In this document: piece after piece, positions 1 to 12,138 of the stretch
Numbering within the stretch: the first letter of the stretch is position 1
Layout of the letters: every line of letters starts with the position of its first letter
Assembly: GCF_047675955.1 (NCBI RefSeq)
Contig: NC_132914.1
Coordinates: forward strand, 40,573,521 to 40,637,520
Length of the DNA stretch: 64,000 nucleotides
From: Chlorocebus sabaeus
Taxonomy: Eukaryota; Chordata; Mammalia; Primates; Cercopithecidae
Direction: 5' to 3'
Program-made: the position numbers and the translations under genes
Notes under the pieces: model-generated
Databases searched by the model: none
What the model was told of the DNA's origin: nothing
What the model saw: the letters and a program-made list of their open reading frames with translations, nothing else

Positions 1-2640
1 TGAATGATTCATCAACTATTTATTGGGCTTCAGAAAGAGGTTCATAAAAATGGAAAATAACAATTAGAACCCCCTGAGGGTTATTAATTGCCAACCAACT
101 CTCTTGAACCCATTACCTTTCATTACCATAATGAAAATTATTCCTACACAGTATGTCTCTCTGTGATCTGTGTGAATGCACACACTTACAAACACAATTA
201 TCTTTTCTAAGTAATAGTCTCATGTTGTGCTTTTATTCTATTATTCTCAAAAATAGAACTGAGAGCAGGAAGTTTCCAATTCTGAATTTGTTTTTCCACA
301 CAACCATTCATAAGCCTCTTTCAGTAGATGTTGTTTGCATTTAATTATTACTGAGACTTCATTTCCTGTGGAAAATATCAAATAAATATTACAAACATTT
401 CTTCAGGTTAAATTATTTTAATTTCCTTATGTTCGAATTAAGTCTTTGTAAAACATAACCTTTCCAACATAATTTCTAGTGGGAAATATTCGTAATTTCA
501 GTGCTGTGAGATCCATATAAAATTTTCTTCCTATAATGTTTCTCTGATATAACATTTATCCTTTGGAGAGCCATTCTCACGCATAAACTCAGCACTTCCT
601 TCTATTGTCATGCTTCAAATATTTGATTTTCTGTCTTATCTGGAAAACATAATGGGAAGGTTTCACCTTAGTACAATTCTTTTGTTCAACAGAAATAAAC
701 ATTTCCTTATATCTTGTGTTCACGAAATAGTACAGAGAGCAACATTCTCGAACTTAGAATATTTATTACTAATGTTTTATTTGAAGCTCCTGTTATTAAA
801 ACAGAAAATACCTAGATATTTGGTTACTTTCAACTACAATAAGAGTATTTTAACATAATAATCTTTAATAATCTAAATAAACAATCTATTTAGAGAGAAG
901 AATCAGGTCAATTGACTTTTTGTTTAGTTTCAAGTTTTCCCCCACTCAGGTTTGTAGAAATAGTTTAAGATAATATTAGTGTCTTGGTGTGATTTAAAGT
1001 CATTCTGCATACAAATTATCCGCAGTTCTTGTCAAACATGCAGATCCTGGGATGCAACTCTTGACTGAAATAGCTCTCATCCAGTTGCGCGGTGATTCTT
1101 GTCTTGTCAAACGTAATTATCGTTTGACTGCTCACCAGCACATGCCACAGTTGGTCAATTTGTCCTCTTAACACACTTTCTTCTCAGGCATTTGTGAAGG
1201 AGACTCTCTTCTACCCTACAGCAATGCTCAGTCTCCTAATTTACGTTTCTGGGAATGTGCTGTTGTTAATAAGCATTCTACATAATTTCTCCCTCATTCG
1301 TGATCTGGCATAATGAACCCTGTGATTCCTTTGTTATCTCAGTCACTTATTATGAAGACATTTTGCCCTCTAGATGAAATGATTTATCATTAATACATTT
1401 CATTCTCTATTGAAAATCTATTATGTTCAAACATTCAAAGAAGTATACAGTCACTGATCTTCAAGAGAAAGACCCATATGAAAAGTTAAATGATAAAAGG
1501 GATAATGAAAGTAAAAGCTATGCATTTATAGAAAAAAAGTGGGTCTTTTTTTTTCTTGGAAAAAGTAGGGATTACATTAGGCACTGATAGATGGCCGTGT
1601 TTTAATAAGGTGAGCTATAGATCTAGTTTCTGTTTTACAACTAAGAGGTCATAATGGCAAATTAAATCTCAACTGTCAGATTTAGTCTAGAATTCAAAGC
1701 TGTATTATATTTTAATTTGTAACTATTGAATGAGTAGGTAAGATTAGGCCTAAAGAGTACGTTAAATCTAGGAATGTACTAGATGTCTAGATGTGAATTG
1801 CTTTTAAGGAGGATTATTGTTCATAAGTAAAATTTATATAAATTGGTCAATTTAGGAAAATAAAAAGTTCTAAATAAACTGCAAAAAAAAATTAAGGAAA
1901 AAGCAAGTGGCAAACCTTTGAAGCCATTAACAATTTAACAAAGGCAAATAGAGATTTCACCCGCTAAAGAGAACAATGTATTACAGATATGATTGATATA
2001 CTACGTTAACTATCACAGCAAAAAAGGTTGGATAGCTCCATGGGGTTGTTTTTGAGTCTTTAATCTCATTACATTAACCACAAATAATGTTTCCTTGTGA
2101 AGTAGATCATGTTGCATTTATTATAATTATGATGGCTGTGTCTATTGTCTAGCAGTACAACAGAAAAAAATGAGTGGGAATGTAAAAAGAAGAGGAGAAA
2201 ATTATGGAGCAGAAAGAAGGTTGGTAGGCTTTAAAATCATCACCCATCTTTTCAAGAAACAATATTCACTTTAGCAAATATACAGTCTTGAGAGTGAAAG
2301 ATTTCTTATATTTATACAATAAACAATAAACATTTTTGGTTACTATTCTATATACAGAAGGTAAACACATTAATGTTCCTAACATGCTCTGCAGATGCAA
2401 ATATAAATTGGACCTAGATTCTGCCTCAGAGATCTTACATCTAGTAGGAAACCTGTCAAGAATATGGATACTTACACCACACTTACGGTTCAGCTAAACA
2501 CTATAGGAGTTCTGAGGAGGAAAGTTATCTTCCTTATAGTTTTATATTGGCAGGAAATATGTGCCCTTTTCAGTGTATACACATGGTTAAGTCTCTTCAA
2601 ATTCTAAAACGTAATGATATTTTGCAACAAAAAGTAGTCT
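1..2640. other. AT-rich sequence with no recognised gene or repeat
   Basis: Both strands are broken by stops, and the longest open frame is about 82 codons. I recognise no exon, RNA gene or interspersed repeat. The only local structure I could name is a perfect 8-bp inverted repeat at 1,106-1,128. This could be intronic or intergenic; the sequence does not decide. Confidence 0.6.
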
Positions 2641-2766
2641 TTTTTAAAAAAAAATTTGTTTTTGCAACAAAAGCAATAATAAATCCCTTACGTTAAGCCT
2701 GTGTCCCCTTCTAGATATTTCTTTGTATCATTTCTCCTCTGCTGATGCAAAGTTCTTACGAGAAAG
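2641..2766 (+). repeat. Possible old L2/CR1-like LINE fragment, left piece
   Basis: Pyrimidine-rich text of the kind seen in ancient L2/CR1 LINEs runs up to the MLT1 LTR and seems to resume on its far side at 3,131. If so, the LTR split one LINE fragment. Similarity is weak and judged by eye. Confidence 0.3.
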
Positions 2767-3125
2767 TGTCTTAGTCTATTTTGTACTACTATAAGAGGAT
2801 ACCACAGACTTGATAATTTATAAAGAATAGAGATTTATTTATTACAATCCTAGAGGCTGGGAAGTGCAAGAAGGGGTTGGCATGTGGTCAGGACCTTCTT
2901 GCTGCATCATCCCATGGTGGAAGGCAGAAAGGTCTTGAGAGCATGAAAGAGTATTGTGGGCAAACTCAATTTTATAGCAAATCTTCTCCCATGATAATGA
3001 CATTAATTCATTCGTGAGGGCAGAACCCTCATGACCTAATTATCTCCTAAAAGCCCCACCTCTCAACACATTGGGAATTAAGTTCCCAATACATGAACTT
3101 TGGGGAACATATTTAAACTATAGCA
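2767..3125 (-). mobile_element. MLT1-type MaLR solo LTR
   Basis: Read on the minus strand, the segment follows the MLT1 LTR consensus from its TGCTATAG start, through the tract on multi-residue 'gccctcatgaatg' text, to the conserved end ACTAAGACA. Length (359 bp) fits MLT1. It is bounded by TG...CA and flanked by gaaag (2,762-2,766) and gaaat (3,126-3,130), a plausible decayed 5-bp target duplication. No internal region is present, so it is a solo LTR. Confidence 0.85.
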
Positions 3126-3130
3126 GAAAT

Positions 3131-3530
3131 AGTCTGTAGTTCCTTTTTCCACATCCTTATCAAAATCCTGTCCACTTCACAACCCTCTGCAAACTGGCTA
3201 TCACATCCCTCATTGCACTTTATATGTTATCAGTTCCAAATACAACAAACTATTTTGAGCCCCTTTATTGACACACATATCTGTATTTAGCTCTCGGTTA
3301 TTTTTTTTTTTCCTTAATTTAAACTGTTTCTTCCTCGAGCATCCTAGATTTTGCCCTCTGACTGATCAATTCCTTCTAAGTCTTCTTCCCATGGTTCTCA
3401 TTCTCAGCCAGTCCCTTAAAGATTGGTATGATCTAAGGATTCTTCTTTGGCCCTTTCAATTCTTTCTCTCATCATATTACTCCTGGATGAAATTCTCCAT
3501 TCTTATGGTTTTTTTCTACAAATAACTTAT
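3131..3530 (+). repeat. Probable L2/CR1-like LINE fragment
   Basis: The stretch around 3,360-3,510 resembles the ancient L2/CR1 reverse transcriptase region (text like 'ttctttggccctttcaattc' followed by a 'ctccattcttatgg' motif). An open frame of 85 codons falls here by chance of low stop density. The assignment is by eye and tentative. Confidence 0.35.
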
Positions 3531-4214
3531 GTTTCCTACAAAATATTTGTATTCTCTCTGTCATAATGTAGAAAGACTTCCCAACCAAGGACTATATTTC
3601 CAAGACAAAGTTCTCTTGGATCCAGAAGAGAACACAAGAATAATTTATGGCAATGTAATATAATGAGAAATGACCAGTCACTTCTGGGCCAAGGGACTTT
3701 TAAACAAACTCTTCTGACTTTCCCCATCTGTTTGAGAATCACAAAATGAAAGTAGACTGGGATCTATGTTTCTCATGTGACTAAACACCAACCAGGAATC
3801 CTCATAATTGACTAGTATGTGAATCAAAATAAATTTATATTAAGCCACTGAGATTTGAATATTTATAACAGTGCCTAATATTCTAAAATAGAAATTAGTA
3901 ACTTAAGAGGTATTGTGTAAGAGTAAAAAACTTGAAATAGGATTAGTGGTACTATTTGTTCATTGTTACTGAGTTTAACATGACATGAGAAGAATGAAAT
4001 GAAGGCAGACTACAGAAAACCATTTCTTAAGCAATAAATGAAGAGAGGGTGAGCAAGAAAGAGAGAGAGAGCACTAGCTCTGAAATATGGAACCTTTCAA
4101 GGTAAGAAAACTTTGCTACTTCTAGACCCAAATAAATACAAAAAATAAGACTTAAAAAGGCTTTGAGAATATACAATACAAAGGCACAACCCATGAAAGA
4201 AATAATTGATATGT
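3531..4214. other. No gene seen
   Basis: AT-rich sequence between a LINE fragment and an old L1. A short GA-rich run lies at 4,050-4,072. I see no coding signal and no repeat family I can name. Confidence 0.5.
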
Positions 4215-4940
4215 TGGAGTTCAAAATAAAACAGTTGAGTTTTTGGAAACCACTGTCAAGAGAATGAGAAAACAACCCACAGACTTAGAAAATATTTGCA
4301 GAAGACATATATGATAAAGGACTTTTACCCCAAATATAAAAAGAACACTTAAAAACCAACACTATGTAAATAAATAACCTGATTTCAAAATGGGCAAAAG
4401 AACAGGCACTTCACCAAAAAAATATATAGATGGCAAATAAGCATATGAAAACATGCTCAACATCATACATTATTAAGGAACTGCAAATTAAATCAATAAG
4501 ACACCTCTGGACACTTATCAGAATGAAGAAAACCCAAAATACTGACAACATCAAATGTTGGCAAGGATGTGAAGCAATAAGAACTCTTATTCACTGCTGG
4601 CAGGAATGAAAAATAGCACAGAAACTTTGGAAGACAATTTGAAACTTTCTTATTAAACTAAACACACCATACAATTCAGCAATCATGCTGCTTGAAATAA
4701 GTTGAAAACTTATGCCCACAAAAACACATACACACAGATGTTAGTGCAGCTTTATTCATAATTGTCAAAACTTGGAAGCAATCAGGATGTCTGTTCTTCA
4801 CTAGGTGAGTGGATAAATAAACTGTGATGCATTGAGACAGTGGAATATTATTCACTGAAAATAAATGCTATCAAATCATGAAAACACGTGGAGGCTTAAA
4901 AGTACATTAGTCAATGAAAGACACCAATCTAGAAGGCTAC
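4215..4940 (+). mobile_element. Old L1 (L1M type), ORF2 3' part, left piece
   Basis: The plus strand follows the end of old mammalian L1 ORF2: the stretch on 'gggcaaaagaacaggcacttc', then 'catatgaaaacatgctcaac' and the 'actgctggcaggaatg' region. Many stops make it non-coding. It breaks at 4,940 where an MST provirus has inserted and resumes at 7,224, so these are two halves of one 3' L1 fragment. Confidence 0.88.
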
Positions 4941-5304
4941 TGATATGGTTTGGCTGTGTCCCAACACAAATCTCATCTTGAATTGACGTTCTCATAATTC
5001 TCACGTGTCATGGGAGGGACCTGGTGGGAGGTAACTGAATTATGGGGACAGGTTTTTCTCATGCTGTTCTTGTGATAGTGAATAAGTCCCACAAGATCTT
5101 TATAAAGGGCAGTTTCCTTGCACACGCTCTCTTGCCTGCCACCATGTAAGATGCAAGATGCAACTTTGCTCTCCCACCTTCCACCATGATTGTGAGGCCT
5201 CCCAGCAATGTGGAACTGTAAGTCCATTAAAGCTTTTTTTTTTCTTTGTAAATTACCCATTCTCAGGTATGTCTTTATTAGCAGCATGAGAAAAGACTAA
5301 TACA
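4941..5304 (+). repeat. 5' LTR of the MSTA-type provirus
   Basis: Starts TGATATGG and ends TAATACA. It holds a TATA-like box (tttataaagg, about 5,100) and an ATTAAA poly(A)-type signal (about 5,226) followed by T-rich sequence, as in MST LTRs. An open frame of 104 codons on the minus strand is an incidental LTR frame. Confidence 0.92.
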
Positions 5305-6858
5305 GTAAACTGGTACCAGTAGAGTGGGGTACTGCTACTAAGATACCTGAAAATGTGGAAGCAGTTTTGGAACTGGGTAACAGGCAGAAGTTGGAACTGT
5401 TTGGAGGTCTCAGAAGAAGATGGGAAAATGTGGAAGGGTTTGGAGCTTCCTAGAGACTAGTTGAATGGGTTTGACAAAAAAGTGCAGGCTAAGCAGGGTG
5501 TCAGATGGAGAAGAGGAACTTATTGGTAACTTGAGCAAAGGTGATTCTTGCTATGCTTTAGCAAAGAGATGGATAGCATTTTGCCCCTGCCCTAGGGATC
5601 TGTGAGATTTCGAACTCAAGAGAGATGATTTAGGGTATCTGGCAGAAGAAATTTCTGGGCAGCAAAGCATTCAAGAGGTGACTTGGGTGCTCTTAAAAGC
5701 ATTCAGTTTTATTCATTAACAAATACATGCTTTGAATTGGAACTTGCATTTTAAAGGGAAGCAGAGAGTAAAAGTTCAGAAAATTTGCTGTCTGACAATG
5801 CAATTGAAAAGAAAAACCCATTTTCTGAGAAAAACTTCAAGCAGGCTACAGAAATTTGCATAAGTAACAAGAAGTCAAATGTTAATCACCAAGATGATGA
5901 GGAAAATATCTCCAGGGCATGTCAGAGACCTTCACAGCAGCCCCTCCCATCACAGGTCAGAGGCCTAGGAAGAAAAAAAATGGTTTTGTGGGCTAGACCC
6001 AGGGCCCCCTTGCTGTATGCAGCCTAGGTACTTGGTGCCTTGGATCTCAGTCACTCCAGCTGTGGCTAAAAGGAGCCAAGGTATAGCTAAGGCCATTGCT
6101 TCAGCGGGTGCCAGCCCCACACCTTGGCAGTTTACACATGCTATTGGGCCTGCATGTTCACAAAAGTCAAGAATTGATGTTTGGAAACCTCTGCCTAGAT
6201 TTCAGATGATGTATGGAGATACCCAGATGTCCAGGCAGAAGTTTGTTGCAGGGGTGGGGCCCTCATGGAGAACCTCTGCTAGGGCAGTGCAGAAGGGAAA
6301 TGTGGAGTGGGAGCCCCCACAGAGTCCCAACTGGGGTACTGCCTAGTGGAGCTGTGAGAGGAAGGCCACTGTCCTCCAGACCCCAGAATGGTAGATCCAC
6401 CAACAGCTTGTGAAGGCAGCCAGGAGGGGAGCTATACCCTGCAAAGTTACAGGGGCAGAGCTGCACAAGACCATGGGAACCCACATCTTGCATCAGTGTC
6501 ACTTGGATGTGAGACCTGAAGTCAAAGGAGATCATTCTGAAGCTTTAACATTTGACTGCCTTCCTGGATTTTAGACTTTCTTGGTGCCTGTAGACCCTTT
6601 GTTTTGGCCAATTTCTCCGATTCGGAATGGGCATATTTACCCAATGCCTGTGCCCCTATTGTATCTAGAAAGTAACTAACTTGCTTTTGATTTTATAGGT
6701 TCATAGGCAGAAGGGATTTGCCTTGTCTCAGATGAGACTTTGGATTGTGGACTTCTGAGTTAATGCTGAAATGAGTTAAGATTTTGGGGGACTGTTGGGA
6801 AGGCATGACTAGTTTTGAAATGTGAGGACATGAGACTTGGGAGGGACCAGGGGCAGAA
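5305..6858 (+). pseudogene. MST internal region, decayed
   Basis: After the 5' LTR comes the 'gtaccagtagagtgggg' text typical of THE1/MST internal sequence, then about 1.5 kb of MaLR internal DNA ending in a purine-rich tract (6,838-6,858) just before the 3' LTR, which is where a polypurine tract belongs. Open frames of 80-109 codons (5,785-6,346) are remnants of the MaLR internal region, which is only distantly gag-like. No reverse transcriptase or envelope can be seen, as expected for the family. Confidence 0.8.
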
Positions 6859-7223
6859 TGATATTTTTTGTCTGTATCCCTACCCATAGTTCATCTTGAA
6901 TTGCAATTCCCACAATCTCCACATGTTGTGGGAAGGGCCTGGTGGGAGGTAATTGAATCATGGGGGCAGGATTTCCCCCTATGCTTGTCTTGTAATAGTG
7001 AATAAGTCTCACAAGATCTGATGGTTTTACAAGGAGCAGTTCCCCTGCACATGCTCTCTTGCCTGCTGCCATGTAAGCTGTCCCTTTGCTCCTTTTTTGC
7101 CTTCTGCCATAACCGTGAGGTCTTCCCAGCCACGTGGAACTGTGAGTCCATTAAAGTTTTTTTCTTTATAAATTACCCAGTATCAGGTATTTCTTCATAG
7201 CAGTGTGAAAATGGACTAATTCA
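6859..7223 (+). repeat. 3' LTR of the MSTA-type provirus
   Basis: Parallels the 5' LTR along its whole length, with scattered substitutions and short indels, showing long decay since insertion. It ends ...CTAATTCA at 7,223, directly before the second target-site copy. Confidence 0.92.
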
Positions 7224-7670
7224 ACTACATACTGTATGATTCCAACTATATGACATTCTGGAAAAGGCAAAAACAAAAACAAAAAACAACTATGGAGAGA
7301 ATAAAAAGATCAGAGAATATCAGAGGTTAGGAAGAAGGGTGGGAGGAATAGGTGGAACACAGAAGACTTTTAGGGCAGTGAAACTACTCCGTGTGATACT
7401 ATGATGGTGGAAACATGGCATTACACCTTTATCAAAACCCATAAAGGTATACCAAGAGTAAATCCTAATGTAAAGTGTGGACTTTGAGTGATAATGATAT
7501 ATGAATGTAGCTTTCATCAGTTGTAACAAACGTACCATTCTGGTGGTGGGTGTTGATAGTTAGGGAGGCTGTGCATGTGTGGGTGTAGGGATTATAGGGG
7601 AACTGTATTTTCTTCTCAATGTTGCTGTAAGCCTAAAAGTGCTCTAAAATAGTCTTTAAAATGATTATAA
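7224..7670 (+). mobile_element. Old L1 (L1M type), 3' UTR, right piece
   Basis: Continues the L1 broken at 4,940. It begins with the 'actgtatgattccaac' segment and runs through the 3' UTR to 'aaagtgctctaaaatag', the usual last block of L1M 3' ends, before A-rich sequence. Non-coding. Confidence 0.85.
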
Positions 7671-8189
7671 ATAAAACTAGTCATGATTTAAAGAGAAAGA
7701 CTCTGAGGGAAATAGTCCTATCAAAACTTTTTAGTAAAATAAAGAAACTCAGCATTACAGTCATTGCCTTCCCACCCATTCCTGCAGTTTAGATGGCCTC
7801 AAAATACCTACCTTTAAAGTCAAGAAAAATTGTGATAAGGGCAAAGGAAACACAGAAATGAAGAAGGCAGGATATGTCTAGAAAAAATGTTTGGGTATAA
7901 CTATTGCCACAATTAAACTGATGTGAGACAAATAAGATTTTTTTTTTTTAAATTTTGGGAGGAATTAGGGTGTCAAAATAACCAAATCTTGTTACTGTGA
8001 GATTATTGTGCCACCAAACAGTCACCAGAAGGAAGAAGTTGCTAAAGCTGTGCAGCCTCTAAAAGGAGATATATTCCAAAAAAGGATTTCAGATATGACC
8101 ATGGAGGACAAATGACAAGAAAAAATCTCCCCAAGGTTGAGTCAGGAACTGTAAGAACAATATAGATCCCTCTTATTTATCTCAGCTTC
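7671..8189. other. No gene seen
   Basis: Intervening AT-rich sequence between an L1 3' end and an L2 fragment. No repeat family or coding signal recognised. Confidence 0.5.
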
Positions 8190-8352
8190 CATGACCTAAT
8201 GTAATAGGCCTCTTCCTCTAATTACCCTAATAATCTCCTGAATGGTATGCTGGCTCCTAACCCAGTCTACTTGTCTTAAATACTTTCTTCACAAAGCTGA
8301 TTAGTGATCTATCTAAAACATGGACCAGATTACAGAATTCTACTGCCTAAAA
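8190..8352 (+). repeat. L2 LINE fragment
   Basis: Text around 8,290-8,352 (the 'accagattacagaattctac' region and 'ctgcctaaaactg') follows the L2 segment that normally reads aaatctgatc...ctgcttaaaa. Short and diverged. Confidence 0.55.
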
Positions 8353-9057
8353 CTGTTTTTTACAACTTTTAAAACTGTATTAAAATATATGTACATAAAA
8401 TTCACCATCATAACCATTTTTAAGTGTACAATTCAGTGGTATTAAACCAATATATTCATAATGTGCAATTACCACCACTCATCTCCATAACTCTTTGTAT
8501 TTTATAAACTGATCCTCCATAGCCATTAAAAAATAACTTCCCATTTCCTATGTACCTAGCCCCTTAAAACCATCATTCTCTTGTCTATGTATAATTTTGA
8601 CTCTTGTAAATATTTCATAAAAGTGGAATCATACGGTATTTGTCTTTTTTTGACTGGGTTATTTCACCTAACATAATGTCCCCATGTTTCATCCATGTGG
8701 TAGCATATATTGGAATATCCCTTATTTTTAAGGCTGACTGGTATTTCATTGTATGTGTATACTACATTTCGTGTATCCACTCATCTGTCAATGGACATTG
8801 GAATTGCTTCCATATTTTGGCTATTGTGAATAATGCTACTATGAACATGGGTGCATAAATATCTCTTTAAAATCCTATTTTCAATTCTTTTGGACAGATA
8901 CTCAGAAGTGAAACCTCTGGATCTTATGGCTATTCTATTTTTAATGTTTTGGGGAAGTGACATACTCTTTTCTACAGTGGCTGTACTATTTTACGTTCCC
9001 ATCAACAGTGTGCAAACATTCTAACTTCTTCACACTTTCACCAACAGTTGCTATTTT

Positions 9058-9073
9058 CTCTCTCTCTCTCTTT
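9058..9073. repeat. Short (TC)n run
   Basis: A dinucleotide TC run inside the old L1 3' region. It is short, so probably not very polymorphic. Confidence 0.7.
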
Positions 9074-10690
9074 TTCAATAATTGTTATCCTAGTGAGTGT
9101 TACATGATATTACATTGTTGTTTTGATTTACTTTGATTATTAGTGATGTTCCACATCTTTTCATGTGCTTATTGGCCATTTGTATATCTTCTTTGGAGAT
9201 ATGTCATATTCTTTGCTCATTTATCAATCAGGTTTTTGTTGCTGAATTTTAAGAAGTTTCCATATAGTGTAGATATTAATTGCTCATCCCAATTGATTCA
9301 TGTATCTGATACTGTTGTTGGATATATGATTTGCAAATACTTTATCTGATTGTACATGCTGCCTCTTTACTCTGTTGATATTGTCTTTTAATGCACAAGA
9401 TTTTTTTATTTTTATGAAGTCCAGTTTATTTTTTCTTTTGTTGCCTGTGCCTTTGATGAGACATTCAAGAGACCATTGCCAAATTCAATGTAATAAAGCT
9501 TTTGCCATTGGTTTTCTTCTAAGACTTTTATATATTGTTAAGTCTTCCAATCCATGAATATGGGGTATGTTTTTATTTATTTGTATCTTTAATTAATTTC
9601 ATCAATATTTAGTTTTCATTGCACAAGTCTTTCACCTTCTTGGTTAAGTTAATTCCTAAGTATTTTGTTCTTTTTTATGCTATTGTAAACTGAATTGTTT
9701 TTGTAATTTCCTTTTCAGGTAGTTTGTCATTGGTATACAGAAAGGCAACTGATTTTGAGTGTTGATTTTGGATCTTGCTACTTGCCTAAATTCATTTAGT
9801 TTCTTTGTGGAATTTTTAGAGTTATCTACATGTAAGATTACATAATTTGTGAATAGAAACAATTTCACTTTTTCTTTTCCAATTTAAATGCCTTTTGTTT
9901 AATTGCCTACTTGCTGTGGTTAGAACTTTGAGTAAGTAGGGAAGGTAGGCATCCTTGCTTTGTTCCTATCTTAGAGGAAAAGCCTTCCATCTTTTACCAT
10001 TGAGTATGATGTTCTCTGTGGGTTTTTGATATATGGGTTTTATTATGTTGAGATACTTTCCTCTTATTTATGGATTGTTGAGTGTTTTTATCATCAAAAG
10101 GTATTGAATTTTGTCAAATTTTTTTTCTGAGTCAATTGGTATAAGCATGTGTTTTTGTCCTTCATTCTGTTAATGTGATGTATTACATTGATCGATTTTC
10201 CTATGTTGAACCATCTTTGCATTCCAGGAATAAACTGCACTTGATTATGATAAATTATTCTTTTAATATGCTACTAAATACAATTTGCTATTATTTTATT
10301 AACAATCTTCACATCCATGTTCATAAGGAACATTGTTCTGTAGTTTTCTTTTTCTTTTTTGGAGTATCTTTAGCTGTGGCATCAGTGTGATAATGACCTC
10401 ACAGAGTTAGGGAGTTCCTCTTAAATTTTTTTGAAAAATTTGAGAATTAGTATTTGTTTCACTCTTTTGTAGAATTCATCAGTGAAGATATCAGGTCCAG
10501 AGATTTTCTTCACTGGGAGATTTTTAATTGTTAATTTAATCTTCTTACTAGTCATATTTTCTAGGTCTATTCAGATTTTCTATTCCTTTGTGATTTATTC
10601 TTGGTAAGTTTTGTATTTTTAATAATTTGTCTATTTTATGTAGGTTATCTAATTTAACGGAGAACAATTGTTCCCAGTACTGCTTATAAT

Positions 10691-10995
10691 TTTTTTTTTT
10701 TTTTTTTGAGACAGAGTCTCGCTCTGTTGCCCGGGTTGGAGTGCAGTGGCCGGATCTCAGCTCACTGCAAGCTCCGCCTCCCGGGTTCACGTTCACGTCA
10801 TTCTCCTGCCTCAGCCTCCCGAGTAGCTGGGACTACAGGCGCCCGCCACCTCGCCCGGCTAGTTTTTTGTATTTTTTAGTAGAGACGGGGTTTCACCATG
10901 TTAGCCAGGATGGTCTCGATCTTCTGACCTTGTGATCCGCCCGTCTCGGCCTCCCAAAGTGCTGGGATTACAGGCTTGAGCCACCGCGCCCGGCC
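10691..10995 (-). mobile_element. AluY of Old World monkey type
   Basis: A full-length, CpG-rich Alu on the minus strand, preceded on the plus strand by its T tract. It has little divergence from AluY and carries bases I associate with cercopithecid AluY lineages: GGATCTCAGCTC, CCACCTCGCCCGGC and CAGGCTTGAGCC. It inserted in an old L1; ataatttttt occurs on both sides (from 10,686 and from 10,996) as target duplication. This is the best single clue to the host group. Confidence 0.93.
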
Positions 10996-11475
10996 ATAAT
11001 TTTTTTATTTTTGGAGAATCAGTAGTGATATGCTCACTTTCGTTTATGACTTTCATAGTTTGCATCTTCTCTCTTTTTTCTCGATTCATTTAGCTTAAAG
11101 GTTTGTCAGTTTTGTCTATCTTTTCAAAGAACCAAATTTTGTTTTTTCCCTCTATTTTTTTTATCTTACCTATTTTGTTAAATCTGTGCTGTAGTATTTA
11201 CCATTTTCATCCTTCTAGTAGCTTTAAGTATAGATTGTTTTATTTCCTCTAATTAAGAGGCAAGGTAAAGTTGTTCATTTGTGATCTTTCTTGTTTGTTA
11301 ATGTAATTGTTTATAGCATAAATTTCCCCCTTATTACTTCTTTCACTGTGTTCCATAAGTTTTAGCATGTTGTGTTTTCATTTTTATTCATCTCTAAGTA
11401 TTTTCTGATTTTCCTGGTGATTTGTTCTTTAATCCATTGGTTGGTTGAGCCTAAACTTTTTTAGTGCTCCTCAAC

Positions 11476-11890
11476 TATTCTAGAATTAAATCTAAACTCC
11501 TTAAGATGCATATAATGCTCTCTCTTATCTTCTCCCTGTAAAACTATTCAGCTTTTCCTCTAGTCACTCCCTATCTCAAACTTGACATTGAATCAACAGT
11601 TCCATTGCATGCTGTTTTGCATTTCATTTTAAAATTTTTATGTATTTGGCCTCCTTCTTATTTGAAATAACCAACTTAATAACTTCTTATGTCTTTGTTC
11701 AGGTACCCCTTTATCTCAGAGTCTCTTGTTCTCTTTATTCTCTCCTTCACGTATTAGGTATCCTTTCTTATCTCTATTAATTCTAAAATCTACCTCTATC
11801 ACTGTACTTAATTCCTAGTTTAGTGATTGTTGGTTGATGTGTCTATCTGCACTCACTAATTTGAGTTTCTAGAAAACAGGGATTATGTTT
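11476..11890 (+). repeat. L2 LINE fragment
   Basis: Follows L2 text: 'tctaaactccttaagatgc', then 'gtaccccttatctcag'-like and 'agaaaacagggattatg' sections equivalent to the L2 3' region. Diverged and non-coding. Confidence 0.6.
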
Positions 11891-12072
11891 ATGTTCAAAT
11901 ATTTATTAGCTACAGTTATAGAACATGAAACTAGTTTAAGTGCTAGAAATACTTACAAACATGACTCTTCCCTCAAAGAACATATCCTATAGAAGTAAAA
12001 AGACAAAAAATGAACAAGAAATGAAAACAATGAAGTTACTTTTAAAGATTGATAAAAACTGTGAAGAAAATA
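11891..12072 (-). repeat. L2 LINE 3' end, left piece, split by Tigger1
   Basis: The reverse of the L2 3' end begins near 11,900 (aaatatttattagc). Its logical continuation, the 'ggtcagggaaggc' section, appears at 14,880, just right of Tigger1. Tigger1 inserted into this L2 at a TA (12,071-12,072). Confidence 0.65.
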
Positions 12073-12138
12073 CAGGCATATCTTGTTTTAGTGCATCTTT
12101 TACTGTACTTCTCAAATATACGTTTTTGTTTTCTTTCT

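Larger units (their letters stand above)
4941..7223 (+). mobile_element. Near-complete MSTA-type ERVL-MaLR provirus
   Basis: Two matching LTRs (4,941-5,304 and 6,859-7,223, about 365 bp each) enclose an MST-type internal region. Both LTRs share the typical MST text, including the 'gtgggaggtaa' and 'gtgaataagt' segments and an end near ACTAATACA. The flanks gctac (4,936-4,940) and actac (7,224-7,228) look like a 5-bp target duplication with one change, and the interrupted L1 reads on directly after it. MaLR elements are non-autonomous relatives of ERVL; this copy has no intact frame. Confidence 0.93.
8353..11475 (-). mobile_element. 5'-truncated old L1 (L1M type), minus strand
   Basis: The whole block is the reverse complement of an old L1: 3' UTR at 8,353-8,600, the end of ORF2 near 8,640-9,300, and reverse transcriptase sequence further right (for example 9,900-10,320, then 10,400-10,680 and 11,010-11,475). 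It stops at 11,475, so the 5' part is missing. An AluY sits inside at 10,691-10,995. Many stops and indels leave no usable frame; open frames of 60-72 codons here are incidental. Confidence 0.88.

Noticed and set aside
1021..1060. Possible MER5A fragment (text like 'aacatgcagatcctggg')
   Set aside because: Too short and diverged to call by eye.
4973..7151. Minus-strand frames of 64-104 codons over the MST LTRs and internal region
   Set aside because: Incidental frames; similar ones occur in both LTRs because the LTRs are copies of each other.
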